Positions 8,253 to 17,063 of a DNA stretch of 64,000 bases are shown here, piece after piece; position 1 is the stretch's first letter, and every line of letters begins with the position of its first letter. The stretch comes from Melghirimyces profundicolus. GTDB taxonomy: Bacteria; Bacillota; Bacilli; Thermoactinomycetales; DSM-45169. The notes below the pieces were generated by a model. That model was not told the DNA's origin. It did no database searches and worked only from the letters and a program-made list of their open reading frames with translations. The translations under genes and the position numbers were made by a program. The stretch is taken from NCBI RefSeq assembly GCF_003054245.1, contig NZ_QBKR01000022.1, forward strand, positions 1 through 64,000. Direction: 5' to 3'.

Positions 8253-9434
8253 TCAGGGGGAAGCCCCCTCTTCCCGTGAGAAGGTGGGGAAGCGTTCATA
8301 AGCGGACATGAGGGATGTCGTTCTCTCCCAGGTCCGTTCCAGTGAGATCCGGCTCAGTCCGGGGTACGAAGGAACGACTCGGTTGCCGTTTCGCCGGTCA
8401 ATCGGAATGACAACAAATCTTTTCACTTGGTTTTGCCGGTATTTGTGCACATACGTGGGGACATAGGAGACGTTCTGAAGCCGGACGGGTTGGCTGGATC
8501 CTTCGCGCACCAGATCGAGGTACAGGATCAGGCCGTCGTTGGTGTACGGTTGGGTCTGATCTGAGATGAAGTTTCCCATCGAGTAGGCGACGAACTTCTC
8601 CCCGCCGTCCATCTTGATCCGCGTCATCGGTTGCAGGACATGGGGGTGTGCACCAATCACCGCATCCGCTCCGCTCTTCAGGATGGATCGGAACCACCGT
8701 TGTTGTTCCCGGTTCGGCTGACGTTGGTATTCCGATCCCATGTGAAGCAGCACGATCACATAGTCGGCACCCTGCCGTTTGCTCAACCGTATGTCTTTCC
8801 GAATTCTCTCTTCGTCCATCCGGTTGACCCGATGGTCTTTCCCCGGGGGAATCGGAATTCCGTTGGTTCCGTATGTATAGGCGGCAAAAGAAAGGGTGAG
8901 TCCGTTTTTATTAACCAGCACAGGTGATTGACGGCGGTTTCCGGCGGAGGTGCCGACAGGTTGAATCCCCCACTCCTTCAGTTTTTGAAAAGTGCGGACC
9001 ACACCGGATTCTCCGGCGTCCATGCTGTGGTTGTTGGCGGTGGAGAGGAGGTCGAAGCCGGCTGTCTTTAACGCAATGCCCAGGGCGTCGGGGGAACGGA
9101 ACCGCGGATACCCCGTGTAAGGAGAGCGGTGGTTTCCGGGAAAGGTGGTTTCCAGGTTGCCCAGGGCGAGGTCGGCCTGTTCCAGGTAAGGCTTGATCTC
9201 GCGGAAAAAGGGGCTGTAGTCATAGGTGCGGTTTTTTTGCCTCCCGGAGCGGATCTGGGAAGCGTGCATCATGATGTCCCCGACCACCGCCAAACGGAGC
9301 CGGGTGGATGGAGAAGTGGAGTCTGTTTGCCGCTCTTCCCCGGATTTGGAAACCCGCCAGGAAGCCGACGGCAGGCAGGCGGAGGTCCAGAGGGAAAGAA
9401 CGAGGATCAAGAGCGTCAAAACCGGACGTTTCAT
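8253..9434 (-). CDS. CapA-family metallophosphatase-like lipoprotein
   Basis: A 393-residue CapA/PGA-cap type protein of the calcineurin-like fold. Start is ATG 9434, 8 bases after AGAAGGGGGG. A signal peptide leads to a lipobox (WTSAC), so it should be anchored on the outer membrane face. Family motifs are VVGDIMMH, the GNLETTF strand, ANNHSMDAG and GAHPHVLQ, the metal and phosphate-site segments of CapA proteins. CapA is needed for poly-gamma-glutamate synthesis in some Bacillus, but no capBC are present; isolated paralogues like this have unknown roles in envelope polymers. Confidence 0.88.
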   Translation of the reverse strand: MKRPVLTLLILVLSLWTSACLPSASWRVSKSGEERQTDSTSPSTRLRLAVVGDIMMHASQIRSGRQKNRTYDYSPFFREIKPYLEQADLALGNLETTFPGNHRSPYTGYPRFRSPDALGIALKTAGFDLLSTANNHSMDAGESGVVRTFQKLKEWGIQPVGTSAGNRRQSPVLVNKNGLTLSFAAYTYGTNGIPIPPGKDHRVNRMDEERIRKDIRLSKRQGADYVIVLLHMGSEYQRQPNREQQRWFRSILKSGADAVIGAHPHVLQPMTRIKMDGGEKFVAYSMGNFISDQTQPYTNDGLILYLDLVREGSSQPVRLQNVSYVPTYVHKYRQNQVKRFVVIPIDRRNGNRVVPSYPGLSRISLERTWERTTSLMSAYERFPTFSREEGASP

Positions 9435-9502
9435 GTGACAAGCCCCCCTTCTCCCGTTTATTATTGGCAGAAAACCCCCGATTGACACGGGTTCAGGCTT
9501 CG

Positions 9503-9532
9503 TTGACTCCGGTTTCCGGACAAGTATATAAT
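9503..9532 (+). promoter_or_regulatory. asnS promoter
   Basis: TTGACT (9503-9508), 18-base spacer, TATAAT (9527-9532), 32 bases before the asnS start. Confidence 0.75.
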
Positions 9533-9564
9533 GGACTGGTCAACAAGGGGATGGAGGTTAGAAC

Positions 9565-10854
9565 GTGCTTACCACCATTGGAAACATATCCGACCATGTC
9601 GGAGAATCCGTGCGGTTGGGCGCCTGGCTTTACAATAAACGATCCAGCGGGAAAATCCAGTTTCTGCAGTTGCGGGACGGAACCGGTTTCATTCAGGGAG
9701 TGCTGGTGAAAAGCAAAGTTTCCCCGGACATATGGGAAGCTGCATCCGACCTGACTCAGGAAAGCTCCCTTTATGCGGAGGGGACCGTCCGGGCCGATGA
9801 GCGTGCTCCCAGCGGGTACGAGTTGGATATCACTTCGCTGGAAGTGATTCAGAAGGCCGAAGAATATCCCATCTCTCTCAAGGAACACGGCGTGGAGTTC
9901 CTGATGGACCACCGGCACCTGTGGATCCGTTCTCCCCGCCAACGGGCCGTCCTCCGCATCCGGGCGGAGATCACGCGGGCGATCCAGGACTGGCTGGACA
10001 AAGAAAATTTCACGCTGGTGGATCCGCCCGTCCTTACCCCTTCCTCCTGCGAAGGGACGACCAACCTGTTCCACACGAAATACTTCGACGAGGATGCTTA
10101 CCTCACACAAAGCGGACAGCTCTACATGGAGGCGGCAGCCATGGCTTTGGGCCGGGTTTATTCCTTCGGCCCCACGTTCCGGGCGGAGAAATCCAAGACG
10201 CGCCGTCATCTCATCGAATTCTGGATGATCGAACCGGAAATGGCCTTCGTCGATCACGAGGAAAACCTCCGCATCCAGGAGAACATGCTCTCCCATGTGG
10301 TCCAGCACGTGCTGAAGGAATGCGGTCCGGAGTTGAAGACCTTGGGACGGGACACGGCTCCTCTTGAAAACGTCAAGGCCCCCTTCCCCCGGATCACTTA
10401 CGACGAAGCAGTGGAACTGTTGAACCGGGAGGGGATGGAGTTCCAATGGGGAGAGGATTTCGGAGCGCCCCACGAGACGAAGATTGCGGAAACCTTCGAT
10501 CGGCCGGTTTTTATCACCCATTACCCCACGGACATCAAAGCGTTTTACATGAAACCCGATCCGTCCCGGCCGGAGGTGGTGCTCTGTGCCGATCTGATTG
10601 CGCCGGAAGGGTATGGGGAAATCATTGGGGGAAGCCAGCGGATCGATGATCCGGCGCTGTTGGAAGAGCGCTTCATCCAGCACCGGCTTGACCGGAAAGA
10701 TTACGAGTGGTACATGGATCTCCGCAAGTACGGAACGGTTCCCCACTCCGGCTTCGGTCTGGGGCTGGAGCGGACGGTGGCTTGGATTGCCGGCCTGGAT
10801 CATGTCCGGGAAACCATTCCTTTTCCGCGCATGCTGAACCGGCTGTATCCGTAA
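9565..10854 (+). CDS. asnS: Asparaginyl-tRNA synthetase
   Basis: Class IIb aminoacyl-tRNA synthetase, 429 residues, intact. The N-terminal OB-fold anticodon-binding domain (about residues 15-100, [20 protein letters not shown]) is followed by the catalytic core with motif 2 ([15 protein letters not shown]) and motif 3 ([12 protein letters not shown]). Asn rather than Asp specificity is inferred from the bacterial AsnS length and the asnS-dnaD order shared with Bacillus. Start is GTG 9565 behind GGGGATGGAGG. Housekeeping gene in clean sequence. Confidence 0.95.
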   Translation: MLTTIGNISDHVGESVRLGAWLYNKRSSGKIQFLQLRDGTGFIQGVLVKSKVSPDIWEAASDLTQESSLYAEGTVRADERAPSGYELDITSLEVIQKAEEYPISLKEHGVEFLMDHRHLWIRSPRQRAVLRIRAEITRAIQDWLDKENFTLVDPPVLTPSSCEGTTNLFHTKYFDEDAYLTQSGQLYMEAAAMALGRVYSFGPTFRAEKSKTRRHLIEFWMIEPEMAFVDHEENLRIQENMLSHVVQHVLKECGPELKTLGRDTAPLENVKAPFPRITYDEAVELLNREGMEFQWGEDFGAPHETKIAETFDRPVFITHYPTDIKAFYMKPDPSRPEVVLCADLIAPEGYGEIIGGSQRIDDPALLEERFIQHRLDRKDYEWYMDLRKYGTVPHSGFGLGLERTVAWIAGLDHVRETIPFPRMLNRLYP

Positions 10855-10963
10855 GAAGGTTGACAAACATCCCGGAGCATCGGTGGGAGACCGATGCTCT
10901 TCTTATTTTCAAGTCTGTTTTTCCGCATCTGTGGTTGCTATAGTAGGATTGAGGTGAAAAAAG

Positions 10964-11692
10964 ATGGACCGAAAAATGTCGCCGCACTCCGCTCTGGTCG
11001 ATGTTCTGCAGCAGGGATCGACGGCTTTTCCGGTCGTGCTGTTCAAGGAATACAAGCGGCTGGGACTCAACGAAGGACAGGTCATACTGCTTTTACATAT
11101 CATCGTGTTCCGGGAAAAAGAAGAGGTTCCTTTCCCGACCGTCAACCAATTGGAAGAGAGAATGAGCGTCTCTGCGGACCAGATTGTGCAGTGGTTGCAG
11201 ACGTTGGTCCAAAACGGTTTTTTGTCCATTGAAGAGACCGTGGAGGGGGGCATCCGGAGTGAACAGTACTCCATTTCCCCTCTCCTGCAGCAGTTGGCTG
11301 CCGCCTGTCTGGACCGGGAACCGGAAGAGCCGGATGATTCCGTTGAGGAAGCTTACGAAAATCTGTTCCAGCTATTCGAAAGGGAGTTTGGCCGTCCGCT
11401 TTCACCGATGGAGTGTGAAACCCTCACCCAGTGGCTGGATGAGGACAAGCACCCGGAGCCCCTGATTGTCGCCGCTCTCAGGGAAGCGGTTTTCTGCGGC
11501 AAACCGAGCTGCCGTTACATCGACCGCATTCTTCTCGAATGGCAACGAAACGGGGTGCAGACTCCGGAAGAAGCGGCCGAATTTTCCCGGAAATTTCGCA
11601 CCAAGGGAATTCTCTACCAATCGGAACGATCGGCAGGAGAAGGTGAGACGGGAGAGTTTTCCCTTTACAACTGGGTCAATCAGAGTCCATGA
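10964..11692 (+). CDS. dnaD: DnaD-family DNA replication initiation protein
   Basis: A 242-residue DnaD protein of low-GC Gram-positive primosomes, acting with DnaB and DnaI to load helicase. The N-terminal winged-helix oligomerisation domain occupies about residues 20-115 and the C-terminal DnaD_2 domain about 130-210 (YENLFQLFEREFGRPLSP then KPSCRYIDRILLEW, the conserved YxxxIL-W element). It follows asnS by 109 bases as in Bacillus; the usual third gene, nth, is absent and a terminator comes next. Confidence 0.93.
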   Translation: MDRKMSPHSALVDVLQQGSTAFPVVLFKEYKRLGLNEGQVILLLHIIVFREKEEVPFPTVNQLEERMSVSADQIVQWLQTLVQNGFLSIEETVEGGIRSEQYSISPLLQQLAAACLDREPEEPDDSVEEAYENLFQLFEREFGRPLSPMECETLTQWLDEDKHPEPLIVAALREAVFCGKPSCRYIDRILLEWQRNGVQTPEEAAEFSRKFRTKGILYQSERSAGEGETGEFSLYNWVNQSP

Positions 11693-11744
11693 CGGAAGCG
11701 TCCGCAAGAAATGGAACACTCCGGGCCAAAATAGAACACCGGAA

Positions 11745-11773
11745 CACCCGCCCCGAAGGGCGGGTGATTTTTT
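11745..11773 (+). terminator. dnaD terminator
   Basis: cacccgcc / ggcgggtg hairpin followed by ATTTTTTG. Confidence 0.88.
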
Positions 11774-11833
11774 GTCAGGAAATCTAACATAATGTCTTTT
11801 CAAACGGACGGTGATGTGATATTGTTAAGTCAA

Positions 11834-11850
11834 TGTTAGAAAAGTTAACA
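11834..11850 (+). promoter_or_regulatory. GlnR/TnrA operator before the broken ammonium transporter gene
   Basis: TGTTAGAAAAGTTAACA is a perfect TGTNA-N7-TNACA match, 19 bases before the TTG start. It shows that the dead gene once belonged to the nitrogen regulon of glnR at 2101. Confidence 0.88.
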
Positions 11851-11868
11851 TAAGAAGGGGAAGGATCG

Positions 11869-12212
11869 TTGTTGGAGAAAGTGGTCTTGTCACTGGATTC
11901 GGTTTGGGTCCTGTTGTGTGCGATCCTGGTGATTTTTATGCAGGCGGGGTTCGCGCTGTTGGAAGCCGGGTCCACCCGGATGAAAAACGCCGGCCATGTT
12001 GCCGGGAAGCAAATCCTCGGTTTTTCCCTGGCCGCGCTCGCCTTCTGGGCTTTCGGATACGGCTTGACCTTTGGCGAAGGCAACCCGTGGGTGGGAACCA
12101 CCGGTTGGTTTCTGGACCTTCCCGCAGAAACGGGGGAGATTCCCCTGGAGATCTCCTATCTGTTCCAACTCTCCTTCGCGGCGGTATCCCTGGCCATCGC
12201 CTGGGGCGCCAG
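11869..12212 (+). pseudogene. Ammonium transporter, N-terminal fragment
   Basis: A TTG start (11869 or 11872) behind AGAAGGGGAAGG opens an Amt-type protein: SVWVLLCAILVIFMQAGFAL, ALLEAGSTRMKNAGHV (the conserved first-helix segment) and FQLSFAAVSLAIAWGA. After about 115 residues, where Amt proteins continue FAERA, the sequence switches directly to DUF294 homology. The rest of the transporter (about 300 residues) and any downstream glnB are missing, consistent with an in-frame deletion; the surviving piece cannot form a channel. Confidence 0.85.
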
Positions 12213-12572
12213 CTACGGGTATCCCGAGCAGCTGCCCGCAGCCCACACCGGTCAGGTGGATGTGAAAGAGGGGGGGTATCTGCCGCTGGTGGTACGCCTT
12301 CTCTCTTGGGATCCGATCGGTGTCCACGGCGGAACGGATCCGGGGGACCGGAGGCCGCCTGGGTTGGTCGGTGGAGAAGACGGAGTCGGCTCTCTTTGCG
12401 CTGGAGGCTTTTCTCAAGATGCGGTTTCGCATCCACAGCGCCGGCGATCCGGGCGATCATCTCGATCCCGGAAGGTTACCCCGGGGGGGGAAGAAAGGAG
12501 TTGAAAAAGGCCATGACGGTGACCCGGGAGATTTGGAAGGAAATTCTCTGTCACCGGCCGGGAACCGGTTGA
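12213..12572 (+). pseudogene. DUF294 nucleotidyltransferase, C-terminal fragment with two frameshifts
   Basis: The reading continues from the Amt fragment as HTGQVDVKEGGYLPLVV, then shifts near 12308 into a second frame (AERIRG, EKTESALFALEAFLKMRFR, DHLDPGRLP), and shifts again in the G-run near 12483-12490 into ERKELKKAMTVTREIWKEIL, ending at 12572. Together these reproduce the C-terminal substrate-binding region of the signalling nucleotidyltransferases that often precede a DnaQ-like exonuclease gene. N-terminal cNMP/CBS and catalytic domains are absent. Two frameshifts make this a genuine remnant. Confidence 0.78.
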
Positions 12573-13281
12573 TGGATTGGAACCACCCGATTCTCCGGTG
12601 GGTCCGGGAAAGAGGGGCCTCCATTTCCGGACTGACCGGAACCCCCGATCTTCGAAAGGAAGCCTACATCCCCTCGCTGCCCGGATCCCTTTGGAGACCC
12701 CGCTGAGAGAGGTTCCGTTTGTGATCTTCGACTTGAAAACGACAGGATTTCGTCCCCATCAGGGAGACGAAATCCTCTCCATCGGGGCGGTCCGGGTCCA
12801 GGGCGGAATCGCCGGGAAGGAAGGAAGGTTTCACACCCTGGTGCAGCCTGTACGACCGGTGCCGGAAGAGATCACCCTCCTCACCGGGATCACGCAGGAA
12901 GAGGCATCCCGGGCACCGGAGCCGGCGGATGCGCTGGAGCGCTGGTTGAACTACATCGGGCAGAGCACCCTCGTGGCCTACGGAGCGGGACACGATGCAG
13001 CGTTTATCCGGGAAGCGCTCCGCAAAACCTGGAAAAGCCGACTGACCCACCGAATTCCGGACGGTTGGCAAATCGCCCGGTGCCTGCATCCCGACTGGCC
13101 CGACCACTCTCTCGATTCCGCGCTCCAACAGTACGGGATTCCGATTCAAAACCGTCACACCGCCGACGGGGACGCCTGGATGACCGCCCTCCTCTGGGAG
13201 AGGATGCTCAACGTCTGCCGCGAACGCTCCATTCACTCGCTGGATCAGTTGTATTCCGCTTTGAACCAAATCCGTTATTGA
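12572..13281 (+). pseudogene. DEDD (DnaQ-like) exonuclease, frameshifted, catalytic Glu replaced
   Basis: The start ATG 12572 overlaps the preceding stop (TGATG). The frame reads MDWNHPILRWVRERG... and must shift near 12676 to enter the frame containing PLETPLREVPFVIFDLKTTGF, which runs to 13281. Motif ExoI in active relatives is D-x-E (FDLETTG or similar); here it reads FDLKTTG, so one metal ligand is lost. ExoII (YGAGHDAAFI) and ExoIII (HTADGDAWMT) remain. Frameshift plus active-site loss, beside two other dead genes, indicate operon-wide decay. Confidence 0.8.
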
Positions 13282-13306
13282 CCCGTCGCGAGACGGGGAT
13301 TTTTTT
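13282..13306 (+). terminator. Terminator after the exonuclease pseudogene
   Basis: cccgtc / gacggg hairpin, tight GCGA loop, then ATTTTTTTG. Confidence 0.85.
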
Positions 13307-13320
13307 GCAAAAAATAAAAT

Positions 13321-13343
13321 AAACTTGTTTGTAACACAAACTT
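13321..13343. promoter_or_regulatory. GTTTG-N5-CAAAC palindrome, copy 2, upstream of dhaK
   Basis: GTTTGTAACACAAAC (13327-13341), preceded by AAACTT; here it is a perfect GTTTGT-AAC-ACAAAC inverted repeat. It lies in the leader of dhaKLM and is the best candidate operator of that operon, though two other copies are not in front of obvious targets. Confidence 0.55.
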
Positions 13344-13473
13344 AAAAACATGCAAAATCGGAATCGTCCACAGACGGAGCCCCCAAAGGCGGGAGGAATT
13401 GAAATGGTTGAGGAAGAAGAAGTCCCATATCCCGTTAACAGAATGGAACACGTCTATCCAAGGGGGATCTCTG

Positions 13474-14478
13474 TTGAAAAAAGTGATGAATCAGCCCGAA
13501 CAGATTGTCAAGGAAATGTTGGAGGGAATGATTCTGGCACATCCCGACCGTCTTCGAGGGATCAAGGAGAGCGGTGTGCTCCTGCGGACGGACGCCCCCG
13601 TGGAAGGGAAGGTCGGTCTCGTCAGCGGAGGAGGCAGCGGCCATGAGCCCGCCCATGGCGGTTTTGTGGGGAAAGGGATGCTGGATGCCGCCGTAGCCGG
13701 AGAGGTGTTTACCTCTCCCACCCCGGACCGGATCCTGGAAGCGATCAAAGCGGTGGACAGCGGAAAAGGGGTTCTCTGTATCGTGAAGAACTATACCGGT
13801 GATGTGCTCAATTTTGAAATGGCGGTGGAATTGGCCGCGGCGGAAGGGATCGAAGTTGATTCCGTCGTGGTCAACGATGACGTGGCGGTGGAAGACAGCA
13901 CCCATACCACCGGACGCCGGGGCATCGCCGGCACTCTGTTTGTCCACAAAGTCGCCGGAGCCAAAGCGGAATCGGGGGCAACGTTGCCGGAGGTGAAGGA
14001 AACGGCGCGAAAAGCGATCGGCCGGATCCGCAGTATGGGGGTGGCCCTGACTCCCTGCACCCCACCCGAAGCGGGGAAGCCCAGTTTTACGCTGGAGGAA
14101 GACGAGATCGAAATCGGAATCGGAATCCACGGTGAACCGGGGGTGAAGCGAACCAAACTCCTTCCCGCTTCCCGGCTTGTCCGAACCCTTTTCGACCGGA
14201 TTCGGGAGGATCTTCCTTTCAAAGCGGGCGACCGCGTGGCGGTCATGGTGAACGGGATGGGTTCCACTCCCCTGATGGAGCTGAATGTCGTCCACAAAGA
14301 ATTGATGGCTTGTCTCAGAGAAAAAGAGATGAAGATGGTGGAAGCCTGGGTCGGTGAGTATATGACCTCCTTGGACATGGCGGGTTTTTCCCTCACGCTG
14401 TTCCAATTGGATGAGGAATTGGAAGCGCTTTTGGCCCAACCGGCGGATAGTGTGACCATCAGGAGGGGCGGGAATTGA
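13474..14478 (+). CDS. dhaK: Dihydroxyacetone kinase subunit DhaK
   Basis: The dihydroxyacetone-binding subunit of the PTS-type kinase, 334 residues from TTG 13474 (AAGGGGGATC upstream). GGGSGHEPAHGGFVG near residue 45 is the substrate-pocket signature, and the His of GIGIHGEPG is the residue that forms the hemiaminal link with dihydroxyacetone. The frame is open further upstream and an out-of-frame ATG with a good ribosome site at about 13404 could be a short leader ORF. First gene of dhaKLM; its stop overlaps the dhaL start. Confidence 0.94.
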   Translation: MKKVMNQPEQIVKEMLEGMILAHPDRLRGIKESGVLLRTDAPVEGKVGLVSGGGSGHEPAHGGFVGKGMLDAAVAGEVFTSPTPDRILEAIKAVDSGKGVLCIVKNYTGDVLNFEMAVELAAAEGIEVDSVVVNDDVAVEDSTHTTGRRGIAGTLFVHKVAGAKAESGATLPEVKETARKAIGRIRSMGVALTPCTPPEAGKPSFTLEEDEIEIGIGIHGEPGVKRTKLLPASRLVRTLFDRIREDLPFKAGDRVAVMVNGMGSTPLMELNVVHKELMACLREKEMKMVEAWVGEYMTSLDMAGFSLTLFQLDEELEALLAQPADSVTIRRGGN

Positions 14479-15110
14479 ACGCGAAGGACGTGGCCGGTTG
14501 GTTTCAGCGTTATGCGGATGTGATCGAAGAAAAAAAGGCTTGGCTGACGGAACTGGATTCCGCCGTCGGAGACGGGGACCACGGGGCAAATATGGCCCGG
14601 GGATGGAAGGAGGTCCGGAATCAGTTGAAGACGTTTGAAGGCGGATTGCCGGAAGTTTTTCTCTTGGTCAGCCGCACACTGATCTCCAAGGTGGGGGGCG
14701 CTTCCGGTCCTCTGTACGGAACGGCGTTTTTGCGCATGTCCATGTTCCTCAAAGGAAAAGAGGAGATCGGTCATGACGACTGGCCCGCGTTATTGAAGGC
14801 AGCTTCCGAAGGGATCGGACAACGGGGAAAAGTGAACGGCGGGGAAAAGACCATGTACGATGTCTGGGCCGTTGTCAGTGAGACGGCGGAGAAGAGGGCG
14901 GGGGAGCCTGTCCGGACCTCACACCTTCTCGAGTGGGCCCGTGAAAAAGCGGAGGCAATCCGGGACCTTCGGGCATTGAAGGGGAGGGCCGCTTATCTGG
15001 GGGACCGCAGTGTCGGTCACAGGGACCCCGGAGCGGAGTCCACGGTCCTGCTGTTTGAAACTCTCCACCAAACCGTTTCTTCCCGGGGAGGGAACGGCCG
15101 TGAAAGATAA
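14475..15110 (+). CDS. dhaL: Dihydroxyacetone kinase subunit DhaL
   Basis: The nucleotide-binding subunit, 211 residues. It holds ADP as a bound cofactor and passes phosphate from DhaM to dihydroxyacetone on DhaK. DSAVGDGDHGANMARG near residue 30 carries the magnesium-binding aspartates and KVGGASGPLYGT is the second conserved loop. Start is a TTG overlapping the dhaK stop (TTGA), and the 3' end overlaps dhaM by 11 bases, so expression is translationally coupled. Confidence 0.94.
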   Translation: MNAKDVAGWFQRYADVIEEKKAWLTELDSAVGDGDHGANMARGWKEVRNQLKTFEGGLPEVFLLVSRTLISKVGGASGPLYGTAFLRMSMFLKGKEEIGHDDWPALLKAASEGIGQRGKVNGGEKTMYDVWAVVSETAEKRAGEPVRTSHLLEWAREKAEAIRDLRALKGRAAYLGDRSVGHRDPGAESTVLLFETLHQTVSSRGGNGRER

Positions 15111-15489
15111 GGTCGGATTATTGTTGGTGTCACACAGCGAGCGGTTGGCCTTGGGAACCCATGAATTGATATCGGCGATGGCGCGGGACGTGCCCATCCG
15201 AATTGCCGCCGGGGACGGGGAAGGGGGACTCGGAACGCGGGCGGAAGCGATCGAAGAGGCGGTTCCCTCCGAATGGGAGCATGTGCTTCTTCTGTTCGAT
15301 ATGGGAAGCGCCCGGATGAATGCCGAGATGGCAGCGGAGATGCTGACCGCCCGAGGCTGTGGTGTCACCATCATTGACGCCCCTTTCGTGGAGGGGGCCC
15401 TGACCGCCGCCATGGCCATTCAAGTGGGGAAAACTCCCTCCGAGGCGGTGAAAGAAGCGGAAGCCACCCGAAGGTCCAAAATGAATTGA
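15100..15489 (+). CDS. dhaM: Dihydroxyacetone kinase phosphotransfer subunit DhaM (EIIA-like)
   Basis: A 129-residue EIIA-mannose-type protein from GTG 15100 behind GGGGAGGGA. The phosphorylatable His12 lies in LLVSHSERLA; HPr would donate phosphate, linking this operon to PTS flux. Only the EIIA domain is present, without the HPr/EI extensions of E. coli DhaM, which is normal for Gram-positive DhaM. dhaKLM is complete and probably converts dihydroxyacetone to DHAP. Confidence 0.92.
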   Translation: MKDKVGLLLVSHSERLALGTHELISAMARDVPIRIAAGDGEGGLGTRAEAIEEAVPSEWEHVLLLFDMGSARMNAEMAAEMLTARGCGVTIIDAPFVEGALTAAMAIQVGKTPSEAVKEAEATRRSKMN

Positions 15490-15500
15490 CCCCACAGGGA

Positions 15501-15529
15501 AAAGCAGCCGATTTCCACCGGCTGCTTTT
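15501..15529. terminator. Bidirectional terminator between dhaM and the MurF-like gene
   Basis: aaagcagccg / cggctgcttt hairpin with A-tract and T-tract on either side, serving the two convergent transcripts. Confidence 0.85.
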
Positions 15530-15547
15530 CCGTTGAAACCCTTCGGT

Positions 15548-16948
15548 TCAGGAAAACCGGAGGGAATCGACGATTTTCTCGAGTTTGAGCTTTCTTGACG
15601 CTTTGAAGTAGATCATGGAACGGGGCGGGGTGTTCCGCAGATAACGGATCAGGGATTCGCGGCTTGTGAAGTGGATCACCCGTTTCGGGCTCATTCCGGC
15701 GGCGACGGCCGCTTTTCCGATTTCACGGGATTCGCGTCCGTAAGTGACCAATCGGTCAAGGTTCATGCGGGCGACGAATCGGCCGACCTGCCGGTGGGCC
15801 GTCCACGTATAGTTGCCCAGTTCCTGCATGTCTCCCAAAACGGCAACCGAAGTGCGTTTTCCGGACAGATGTTTCAGCACGGTCAAACCGGCTCTCATGG
15901 CGGTGGGATTGGCGTTCCAGGCATCATTGATCAACACCCGTCCCCGGGTTCCCGCCAGTCGCTGGAGTCGCATTTTTGGCAGCTTTACCCGTTCCAGCCC
16001 CCGTTTGATCGATGAAAAATCCATCCCCAATGCCCGGGCGATCCCAATGGCGGCCAGTGCGTTATAAACATTGTGCTCACCCCAGGTGGGAATCCGGAAG
16101 GTTCCCCGTTTTCCTTCCATCTTCACATCGAAACTCATGCCAAAGGGAGTGTAGCGGAGATGATTGGCCTGAATATCGGAGGGATGTTGGATACCGAAGG
16201 TGTGCACCTTCCCCTGAAAACGGCGGGTCGATAACCGTCGGGAACGCGGGCAGTCCGCATTCAAAAACAGGGTCCCGCCCTTCCGGAGTCCATCGATGAG
16301 CTCCTGTTTGGCCTTCACCACCCGGTCCAATCCGCCGAGGCTTCCCGCATGGGCTTCCCCCACATTGGTGACAGCCCCCACTTCGGGACGCACCACCCGG
16401 CATTGGCGGGCGATGTTGTTCAGCGACTTCATCCCCATTTCCAGCAATAACACCTGGTCCTTGGAGGACAGCCGCAGGAGATAGGAGGGAAGGAAGCTGA
16501 AGGTGTTCAGGTTTTCTGTTGTGTGAACCACCCTTTTGGTTTTCTTCAGGATCGTTCCCACCATGGCCGTGGTCGTTGATTTTCCGGCACTTCCGGTGAC
16601 AGCGGCCACACGGGGGGAGTGATGTTTCCAGTTCCAATTGGCCAACCGCCAGATGGCCCGTTTGTTGTTCTTTACCCGGATCACGGCACTCTCTCCCGGG
16701 AGAGATGAGGCGGGAACGTCTTCGGGCAACACCACGGCGACGGGGGGGGTCTTTGCCAGCGCGGCGAGCTGCTTTTCACGGGAACGGGAAGTGGAATAAA
16801 AGTAGATCTGGTTTCTCCTGAGGGAGGAAGGCTTCCCCAGGTTGGCCGTCCGCAGGATGCTTCCGCCGTTTCCGCGAATCAAAGACCCGCCCATGATCTT
16901 GGCACAGTTTGATAAGGTGACGGGTTTCGTTGGAACCGCCTCCTCCAT
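15548..16948 (-). CDS. MurF-like Mur ligase, paralogue 1
   Basis: A 466-residue Mur-ligase of the MurF type (UDP-MurNAc-tripeptide:D-Ala-D-Ala ligase family). ATP-binding P-loop TGSAGKSTTT at residues 118-127, the central-domain stretch LLLEMGMKSLNNIA, GAVTNVGEAHAGSLGG, and the C-terminal LINDAWNANPTAMRAGL. A second relative at 17982 shares the architecture. Both are unusually rich in Arg/Lys and lack mur/ddl/mraY neighbours, so neither is obviously the housekeeping MurF. Start is uncertain: GGAGGAGG lies inside codons 2-4 of the ATG start used here. Confidence 0.82.
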   Translation of the reverse strand: MEEAVPTKPVTLSNCAKIMGGSLIRGNGGSILRTANLGKPSSLRRNQIYFYSTSRSREKQLAALAKTPPVAVVLPEDVPASSLPGESAVIRVKNNKRAIWRLANWNWKHHSPRVAAVTGSAGKSTTTAMVGTILKKTKRVVHTTENLNTFSFLPSYLLRLSSKDQVLLLEMGMKSLNNIARQCRVVRPEVGAVTNVGEAHAGSLGGLDRVVKAKQELIDGLRKGGTLFLNADCPRSRRLSTRRFQGKVHTFGIQHPSDIQANHLRYTPFGMSFDVKMEGKRGTFRIPTWGEHNVYNALAAIGIARALGMDFSSIKRGLERVKLPKMRLQRLAGTRGRVLINDAWNANPTAMRAGLTVLKHLSGKRTSVAVLGDMQELGNYTWTAHRQVGRFVARMNLDRLVTYGRESREIGKAAVAAGMSPKRVIHFTSRESLIRYLRNTPPRSMIYFKASRKLKLEKIVDSLRFS

Positions 16949-17023
16949 CCATTCGGTAATCGAGTCGGATACTCAACACATCCTATTCCGAAAGGGAGTG
17001 GCCCGGCACGAAGGAGGAAGCCC

Positions 17024-17053
17024 AAAAAAACCCGGCACCGAGGCGCCGGGTTA
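17024..17053 (-). terminator. terC terminator
   Basis: On the minus strand, cccggcgcc / ggtgccggg followed by TTTTTTT, 11 bases after the terC stop. Confidence 0.9.
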
Positions 17054-17063
17054 GGATGGGAAG

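Noticed and set aside
9493-10866. 457-codon minus-strand frame over asnS
   Set aside because: Shadow of asnS; asnS motifs are decisive.
13350-13646. Upstream ORF with GGGAGG and ATG at about 13404 (MVEEEEVPYPV...)
   Set aside because: Continues out of frame through dhaK; the TTG at 13474 in frame with DhaK has its own ribosome site. A short leader peptide cannot be excluded.
13435-14589. 384-codon minus-strand frame over dhaK
   Set aside because: Shadow; dhaKLM on the plus strand is complete.
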